Origin: CAYWBI01 sp964456445
GTDB lineage: Bacteria > Calditrichota > Calditrichia > Calditrichales > J004
Direction: 5' to 3'
DNA: 9,656 nt
Assembly: GCA_964456445.1 (NCBI GenBank)
Contig: CAYWBI010000149.1
Span: 1 to 9,656 of the forward strand
Under the pieces are notes generated by a model. The model had not been told where the DNA came from and made no database searches. It saw only the letters and a list, made by a program, of their open reading frames with translations. Shown one piece after another: positions 5,216 through 9,656 of this stretch. The translations under genes were made by a program, and so were the position numbers. Within the stretch, counting starts at the first letter, position 1; each line of letters starts with the position of its first letter.

Positions 5216-6967
5216 ATGCAAGCAGAAAACTACTTCTTTGAATTTAACACAACTGCGCAAAAACAGTATGAGGCGCTTAGGGCATTCTTTGTAGATAAAT
5301 TACCGGCTAAAGAATCCGCTCAAAAATTTGGCTATACACTTGCTGCTTTCAATTCACTCATTGCCAGCTTTAGAAAAAAAATAGCCCAATCACCCGAAGC
5401 CCCTGATCCCTTTTTCCAGATTAAGAAAAAGGGCAGGGCATTTAAAAAAGAAACGGATCAATTGATCGATGCTATCACAGAACTCAGGAAGAAACATTAT
5501 TCCGTTGGCGATATTAAAACCACTCTTGACGCTAAAGGCAAAGCATTTAAAGTAAGTGAACGATACATTTCTGATATATTAAAACGACAGGGCTTTGCCA
5601 GACTTCCAAGGAGAAGTAAGTACATAAAATCCACTCTTGAAACGCCAAAGATCAAAGCGGAAAAGAGTGAAGCGCTTAACTTTACTGCGGAAAAGTTTTC
5701 AACACAAACGGCAGGGATATTTTCCTTTGTTCCATATCTGGAAAAATATGGAATAATAAAAGCGATATCAGAATCGGATTATCCAAAAACAAAAACAATG
5801 GACCGGGCCTCATCCATACTTGCGTTTTTAGCATTAAAATTGTCCAATATAAGACGGTACAGCGCTGACGATATTTGGTGTATGGATAGGGGAAGCGGGC
5901 TATTTGCCGGATTAAATGTGTTGCCCAAAAACAGTTGGTATAGTTCCTATTCCCACCGGATTACAAGAGAGATGAATCTAAAATTCCTAAAAAGGGCCCA
6001 TCATATCTGGCAGGAAAACGGTTTGCTTGGCGATACGTCCAATCTTGATTTTGTAACGGTACCGTATTGGGGCAACGGCGACCATTTAGAAAACAACTGG
6101 TCTGGTAAACGAAGGCAATCCCTTGCAAGTATGTTGGCTGTATTAGCGCACGATCCTGATACGGGCATCATAGATTATAGCGATAGCGATGTAAAACACA
6201 GGAATGAACAATCGGTTATTCTGGAGTTTTTAGACTTTTACAAGGATAATGATCCCGGCGGCGGCAATTTAAAGTATCTTGTTTTTGACAGTAAATTTAC
6301 AAGCTATCAAAATCTAAAAAAGCTCGATGACGATGACATAAAATTTGTAACAATTCGCCGGCGCGGGAAAAATATTGTAGAAAAAATCAATGCCCTTCCC
6401 AATACCATGAAAAAAAGGGTCCATGTGATGAACGCCGACGGCGAGGGGAGAACGTTGACGGTAAATGATCAGACTGTTTTTTTAAAGGGATATGAAGATG
6501 ATATAAGACAAATATCCATTACCGGCCACGGCAAGATAAAACCTGCATTAATAATAACAAATGAGTTTGATTTAAGTGTTGAAAATATTATCAGAAAATA
6601 CAGCAGGCGTTGGATAGTTGAAAAAACGATAGCCGAACAAACAGATTTTTTCCATTTGAACAGGGTTTCATCGTCTATGGTGATTAAAGTGGATTTTGAT
6701 TTGACGATGACCGTCTTAGCCCATAACCTGTACAAATTATTAGCGCTTGATTTAGAAAGATATTCACACTTTAGCGACGTCAGGCTGTTTGAAAAAATCA
6801 TATCCAACAGCGGCGAAATTGATATTACAGAAAATTCTGTTCGGGTAAAGCTGAAAAAGAAACGTGATCTGCCGCTAATATTAGAAGCCATGGAACAACA
6901 CAAGAATATGAAAATCCCCTGGCTTGGGAATAAAATGATAAGTTTTTCAGGATTATCTTACCCTTAA
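5216..6967 (+). CDS. DDE transposase, IS4-like clan
   Basis: A 583-aa transposase that catalyses cut-and-join of its IS. The N-terminal part (about 25-135) has two helix-turn-helix-like segments (KESAQKFGYTLAAFNSLIA and VSERYISDILKRQGF), probably for binding the inverted repeats. The RNase H-like catalytic core follows: candidate acidic residues Asp278 (NLDFVTVPYWG), Asp358 (YLVFDSK) and Glu469. The last lies in YSRRWIVE, which fits the Y-x2-R-x3-E signature of IS4-type transposases (Tyr462, Arg465, Glu469). It appears full length with no frameshift. ATG 5216 has no visible SD, which fits low expression; nearby ATGs at 5202 and 5211 are out of frame. The exact IS family was not determined. 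A related clan (IS1634/ISH3-like) is possible. Confidence 0.85.
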   Translation: MQAENYFFEFNTTAQKQYEALRAFFVDKLPAKESAQKFGYTLAAFNSLIASFRKKIAQSPEAPDPFFQIKKKGRAFKKETDQLIDAITELRKKHYSVGDIKTTLDAKGKAFKVSERYISDILKRQGFARLPRRSKYIKSTLETPKIKAEKSEALNFTAEKFSTQTAGIFSFVPYLEKYGIIKAISESDYPKTKTMDRASSILAFLALKLSNIRRYSADDIWCMDRGSGLFAGLNVLPKNSWYSSYSHRITREMNLKFLKRAHHIWQENGLLGDTSNLDFVTVPYWGNGDHLENNWSGKRRQSLASMLAVLAHDPDTGIIDYSDSDVKHRNEQSVILEFLDFYKDNDPGGGNLKYLVFDSKFTSYQNLKKLDDDDIKFVTIRRRGKNIVEKINALPNTMKKRVHVMNADGEGRTLTVNDQTVFLKGYEDDIRQISITGHGKIKPALIITNEFDLSVENIIRKYSRRWIVEKTIAEQTDFFHLNRVSSSMVIKVDFDLTMTVLAHNLYKLLALDLERYSHFSDVRLFEKIISNSGEIDITENSVRVKLKKKRDLPLILEAMEQHKNMKIPWLGNKMISFSGLSYP

Positions 6968-6981
6968 AGTATGGGTTTTAT

Positions 6982-7014
6982 ATTGCCGTGAAAATCTATG
7001 TTAATTATAAAACG
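6982..7014. repeat. Right terminal inverted repeat of the IS
   Basis: The complement of 4919-4951 (28/33). It begins 14 bp after the transposase stop and ends 14 bp before the stem of the adjacent terminator hairpin. Confidence 0.7.
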
Positions 7015-7028
7015 TAAAATTAACGATA

Positions 7029-7057
7029 AAGCCGGATTGAAAGATACAATCCGGCTT
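7029..7057 (-). terminator. Intrinsic terminator of the envelope operon
   Basis: A perfect 11-bp stem AAGCCGGATTG (7029-7039) / CAATCCGGCTT (7047-7057) with a 7-base loop, 54 bp after the stop of the outer-membrane-protein gene. Read on the minus strand the stem ends in CTTT and is followed by a T-rich run (ATCGTTAATTTT). There is no T-run on the plus side, so it is assigned to the minus-strand operon. A smaller stem GGGTA/TACCC (7094-7109) lies nearer the stop. Confidence 0.65.
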
Positions 7058-7110
7058 CATCATAAAGCTGAAGTTTGGCTTAATAAATATCCCGGGTAAC
7101 GAGATACCCT

Positions 7111-8280
7111 TTAGAATTCCAGGCTCAAACCGAGGGCCAAGGATGATGTTTGATAGTCGTAAAAATAACTATTTGAGCTGTTTTTAAGCCACTGATATCT
7201 AAGTGTTGTATTAATTGTCGTTTGATTGCCAAGAATAAAACGACGGCTTAGATAACTCCATGCGGAATTTTGGGAATCATTACGGAGTATGTTTTGATTA
7301 TACTGATCATTTATGTCATAGATGCCTTGGGAAATATAATTTTTATCGGCATAATAAAAAGCGTTCTTCCAACTGATTCCGGCAGGAAGGACCCAGGTCA
7401 GTTCAGCTCCAATTTTATTGGCATTGAAACCGGATGGGTCGTCAAACAAGGCGCTTTCATCGCTGTAGCTTAATCCCGTTATATTACGGCTTTGGCTGCT
7501 TAAGTTTCTATTGCCGCTGTACTGCAGGGCGAGACCGGTATGCTGACCCAGGGATTGTGCTGCCCGCAGGGACCACTCCAGATTAACCACTGATGGCGCA
7601 TCCAAATTAGAAAACTGTCTGCTTCCAGTATTGTTAAACATACCGCCAGATCCAGGTCCGGAGCCGTGTCCGCCCATATCCTGGGCAGAAGATGTAAGCA
7701 AGGTAGGCGTTGAAAGTGCAATATTTTGCTGAGTATATTTTTTATAGGTGATGCCACTGTTTGCAATCAGGGATGTTCCTGTCTCAAAACTCCGGTTACC
7801 TTTCAACCCCGTGTATAGATTGATATTGTTAAGTTCGGAAAGCTGATTGTACTTATCGTATGAAAGTTGACTATACCAACGAAAGAAATTATTGCCGGAT
7901 GTAAACAAAGAGGTGGAATACAGACTTGATGTTGTAAAATCATAAATATTATAATCTGTTGTATTGATCCTTTGGTTTATAAAAACACCCCATTCACCAT
8001 TTTTATAGTTATGAAATACGGCCAGTTGGTGCCAATAATAATTTCGATCGGAGAATTGTTTAAAGAGATTATAGCTTCCCATATAACTTATAGACAGTTG
8101 TGTGCCGGTATAGCGTAAATTGCCATCCATACTGGCCATGTAGCTTGCTTCGGCTACCGGCAATCGAAAAGGGTTATTGTCATAACTCTGGTCCGTTGAT
8201 AAATTAAATTGCCATTGGGCAAATGCAGGCAATGCCATAAATAAAAAGATAAGCCCGCTGGATATCAGATTCTTTTTCAT
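7111..8280 (-). CDS. Outer-membrane beta-barrel protein
   Basis: A 389-aa protein with signal peptide 1-21 (cleavage AFA/Q). The mature part has many alternating amphipathic strands rich in Tyr, Trp, Phe, Ser and Asn, and ends SSLALGLSLEF with a terminal Phe, the usual signal of an outer-membrane barrel. Residues 201-214 form a Gly/His/Met-rich, probably surface, loop (DMGGHGSGPGSGGM). There is no TonB box or plug domain, so it is not a typical TonB-dependent receptor. Substrate and role are unknown. The gene shares one base with the upstream gene's stop (TGATG) and has an AAAGGGG SD inside that gene's end, so the two are translationally coupled. The calcium-loop protein is the likely partner. 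Confidence 0.8.
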   Translation of the reverse strand: MKKNLISSGLIFLFMALPAFAQWQFNLSTDQSYDNNPFRLPVAEASYMASMDGNLRYTGTQLSISYMGSYNLFKQFSDRNYYWHQLAVFHNYKNGEWGVFINQRINTTDYNIYDFTTSSLYSTSLFTSGNNFFRWYSQLSYDKYNQLSELNNINLYTGLKGNRSFETGTSLIANSGITYKKYTQQNIALSTPTLLTSSAQDMGGHGSGPGSGGMFNNTGSRQFSNLDAPSVVNLEWSLRAAQSLGQHTGLALQYSGNRNLSSQSRNITGLSYSDESALFDDPSGFNANKIGAELTWVLPAGISWKNAFYYADKNYISQGIYDINDQYNQNILRNDSQNSAWSYLSRRFILGNQTTINTTLRYQWLKNSSNSYFYDYQTSSLALGLSLEF

Positions 8281-8717
8281 CAGTGTTTCCCCTTTCTTCC
8301 TTTTCCGGTTCCACCCATACCATGAGCATCCATGCCTTTCCCGCGCATGCTTTTATCCGGGGTGTTCATTTGTTTGCCATGTCCGTTCATTTTGCCTTTG
8401 CCTTTGCCTTTGTTATGCATATCCGGTTGCATACGGTCATCAATTCCATCGCCGTTCATATCCCGGAAGCCTTTGTTCCCATTACCTTTTACAAAGTCGG
8501 GATCAAGCCCGTTCGGAATCCCGTCCCCATCATCATCCGGGGCATTATCATTATATCCATCGCCATTGGCATCAATAAAAGGCATGTGGCCCTGTTGCCC
8601 CTTTTGAACCTTCTTATGTACAAGCTTATTCCCGGATTTTAGCGAGTCCTGTGCAAAAAGACTGCTGCTGGCGGATACAAACAGCACAATACTGAGAAGC
8701 CAGATAAAACGTTTCAT
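8280..8717 (-). CDS. Exported calcium-loop (thrombospondin type 3 / EF-hand-like) protein with His/Met/Lys/Gly-rich tail
   Basis: A 145-aa protein. Signal peptide 1-22 (cleavage LFA/Q). Three Asp-rich DxNGDG/DxDGDG loops follow: DANGDGYND (49-57), DDDGDGIPNGLD (61-72) and DMNGDGIDD (86-94). These fit Ca2+-binding thrombospondin type 3 or EF-hand-like loops. Residues 100-145 form a basic, low-complexity tail of Lys, Gly, Met and His (KGKGKGKMNGHGK). Such a tail could bind soft or transition metals or polyanions, which is inference. There is no lipobox or anchor, so it is probably periplasmic or surface-associated. The ATG has GGAG (4-6 nt spacing), which begins just after a strong terminator of the preceding gene. 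It overlaps the barrel gene by one base. Confidence 0.8.
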   Translation of the reverse strand: MKRFIWLLSIVLFVSASSSLFAQDSLKSGNKLVHKKVQKGQQGHMPFIDANGDGYNDNAPDDDGDGIPNGLDPDFVKGNGNKGFRDMNGDGIDDRMQPDMHNKGKGKGKMNGHGKQMNTPDKSMRGKGMDAHGMGGTGKGRKGKH

Positions 8718-8730
8718 TTTTCTCTCCGTT

Positions 8731-8759
8731 AAAAAAACCGCGGCGTTTATGCGCCGCGG
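8731..8759 (-). terminator. Strong intrinsic terminator after the DUF2202 gene
   Basis: On the minus strand: CCGCGGCG, 6-base loop, CGCCGCGG, then seven T (7 A at 8731-8737 on the plus strand). It begins 13 bp after the DUF2202 stop and its T-run ends only a few bases before the SD of the next gene in the same direction. It should cut off or reduce transcription into the two downstream genes. Confidence 0.9.
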
Positions 8760-8772
8760 GGATTACTGTTGT

Positions 8773-9438
8773 TTAGTGACATCTTTCCATTTCAGCATCG
8801 ATAATCGACAGATATACTTCTTCTGATAAATATTGCGGTACATAAGTTACAGAATTCCGATCAAGATTTTTTACAAAAGCCCGCAGGTGATTGTGTGAAC
8901 CCTGCATCAGTCTGGAATAAACATAAGCGATATCCTGATTGTCGGAATTACCATCAATTTCATTTTGCAAATCACGAATATCGATTTCCTCAATTGCCGC
9001 GCCTACCCTTAAAGCAGATATTAGAGAATCACTGCCGGCAACAATTAGATCATCATAAAGTTTCTGCAGATCCTGATTGCTAAAAACACCCGGTCCATTG
9101 TCTCCGACCGGATCTGCGATCTGATAGCGGTCCAGCAATAATTTAATGGCGTCCATATGCATTTGTTCACTGCGGGAAATATTATCAAATACGCGTTGCC
9201 CCCATTTGCTGTAAAGGGCAATATACACATCACGGGCTAATTTTTCCTCTTCACGCATATAAACCAAGCCGGCTTGTTCGGTATCGCTTACATTTTCAAC
9301 CGGATAATCCGAAATGTCAACACTAACGATTTGTGAACTGGCCTTGTCTTGGTTGGCCGAGGCTATTTGGTTTGAACAACTGGTCGATGCAGTAATTCCC
9401 AGAATGGCCAGGGCGGCTAAAAATACAGTGGGTCTCAT
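8773..9438 (-). CDS. DUF2202 ferritin-like protein, predicted lipoprotein
   Basis: A 221-aa protein from ATG 9436-9438. A TTG nine codons upstream also opens the frame, but the ATG puts the hydrophobic signal at the very N-terminus and has AAGG about 10 nt upstream. Signal 1-20 with Cys21 in STSC is a loose lipobox, so membrane anchoring is likely but not certain. Residues about 50-205 match DUF2202, a ferritin-like four-helix fold: VYMREEEKLARDVY, SEQMHMDAIKLLLDRY, GAAIEEIDIRDL and GSHNHLRAF. Candidate di-metal ligands are Glu63-65, Glu91 and His94 (ExxH), Glu150/151, and His182/184. The biochemical role of DUF2202 is not established as far as I know. It is the first gene of a minus-strand set with the calcium-loop protein and barrel, separated from them by a terminator. 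Confidence 0.88.
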   Translation of the reverse strand: MRPTVFLAALAILGITASTSCSNQIASANQDKASSQIVSVDISDYPVENVSDTEQAGLVYMREEEKLARDVYIALYSKWGQRVFDNISRSEQMHMDAIKLLLDRYQIADPVGDNGPGVFSNQDLQKLYDDLIVAGSDSLISALRVGAAIEEIDIRDLQNEIDGNSDNQDIAYVYSRLMQGSHNHLRAFVKNLDRNSVTYVPQYLSEEVYLSIIDAEMERCH

Positions 9439-9656
9439 AATAAACTGCCTTTGTGTTTGTGACAAATGTTTATGTCAAGTTAAGCAACAAGGGTGCCAGG
9501 CTTTGGTACCAACATTAAGCTGTTAGTTATTAAGGGTTTAAGTTAGAATGTCAAATCGGTTGCTAAAGAATTAATTCGACTGCATGGTCGATCATATATA
9601 TTATTTGGTCGAATATGGTTTTTATTATTACACTTGGCAGAAGCTTATGGGATTGT
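9439..9656 (-). promoter_or_regulatory. Upstream region of the DUF2202 gene: candidate -35 boxes and dyads
   Basis: No gene is seen in these 218 bases. Read on the minus strand there are two perfect TTGACA boxes (9554-9549 and 9478-9473). The first has a poor -10 candidate TAATAA at 9532-9527 with a 16-bp spacer; the second has none. Dyads include the 10-bp palindrome TTGGTACCAA (9503-9512) and ATTCGAC (9574-9580) / GTCGAAT (9608-9614), with a direct TGGTCGA repeat at 9585-9591 and 9606-9612. These could be regulator sites; no regulator is encoded in the window. Confidence 0.3.

Larger units (their letters stand above)
4919..7014 (+). mobile_element. Insertion sequence of the DDE / IS4-like clan
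   Basis: An element of about 2.1 kb bounded by imperfect terminal inverted repeats (4919-4951 and 6982-7014) around one 583-aa transposase gene. The exact outer limits are uncertain: the perfect core is 17 bp (AACATAGATTTTCACGG at 4931-4947, complement at 6986-7002) and similarity fades outward. No convincing target-site duplication is visible; a 3-bp TAA at 4923-4925 / 7008-7010 is too short to weigh. The element sits between the toxin-antitoxin promoter and the terminator of the outer-membrane-protein operon and seems to interrupt neither. Bases 4952-5188, inside the left end, are AT-rich and hold no gene. Confidence 0.75.

Noticed and set aside
6469..6903. Minus-strand 144-codon ORF within the transposase gene
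   Set aside because: Antisense shadow; the plus strand carries the DDE core with the Y-x2-R-x3-E motif here.
8283..8642. Plus-strand ORFs opposite the Ca-loop gene
   Set aside because: They are antisense shadows of a biased Lys/Gly/Met/Asp-coding gene with a clear signal peptide and motifs on the minus strand.
9439..9465. TTG start nine codons upstream for the DUF2202 gene
   Set aside because: It would put polar residues before an otherwise normal signal peptide; the ATG at 9438 fits better.

Overview
The window reads like accessory DNA from an AT-rich, double-membrane (Gram-negative type) bacterium. The evidence is three predicted lipoproteins, a secreted glycan-binding-type protein, and an outer-membrane beta-barrel ending in phenylalanine. 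The style resembles the Bacteroidota / Ignavibacteria / Calditrichota area, but several genes have clear Shine-Dalgarno (SD) sites, which is less typical of classical Bacteroidota. I cannot name a species. No rRNA, tRNA or CRISPR array was seen.

Layout. 1-320: non-coding, with degenerate CCGGAAT/TGTCCGAAA repeats that look like a solitary insertion-sequence end. 321-2777 (minus): a compact three-gene operon encoding a small lipocalin-like lipoprotein, a 312-aa lipoprotein of unknown function, and an exported protein with an NADase-type glycan-binding (discoidin-like) domain. A candidate promoter and operator lie upstream. 2800-4290: a patchwork of short genes and non-coding DNA bracketed by two diverged direct repeats (2991-3060 and 4147-4216, offset 1156 bp). 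Between them lie three closely spaced plus-strand small ORFs, the last interrupted by a stop codon. 4291-4863 (minus): a YefM-YoeB type toxin-antitoxin module with its own operator and promoter. 4919-7014: an insertion sequence with imperfect 33-bp terminal inverted repeats and a 583-aa DDE transposase (IS4-like clan), including a second internal copy of part of the terminal repeat. 7029-9438 (minus): a second envelope operon, transcribed in the order ferritin-like DUF2202 lipoprotein, calcium-loop protein with a His/Met/Lys/Gly-rich tail, outer-membrane beta-barrel. A strong intrinsic terminator lies between its first and second genes, and another hairpin terminator lies after the last.

How the genes may work together. 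The 321-2777 genes are probably co-expressed envelope proteins, but no shared function can be read from sequence. The 7111-9438 genes combine a putative di-metal ferritin-like protein at the membrane, a secreted divalent-cation-binding protein and an outer-membrane barrel. This makes a plausible but unproven metal- or redox-related envelope module, and it is the best candidate here for an undescribed system. The toxin-antitoxin pair, the small-gene patch between repeats, the IS and the IS-end relic mark 2900-7010 as a zone of repeated insertion between two envelope operons.
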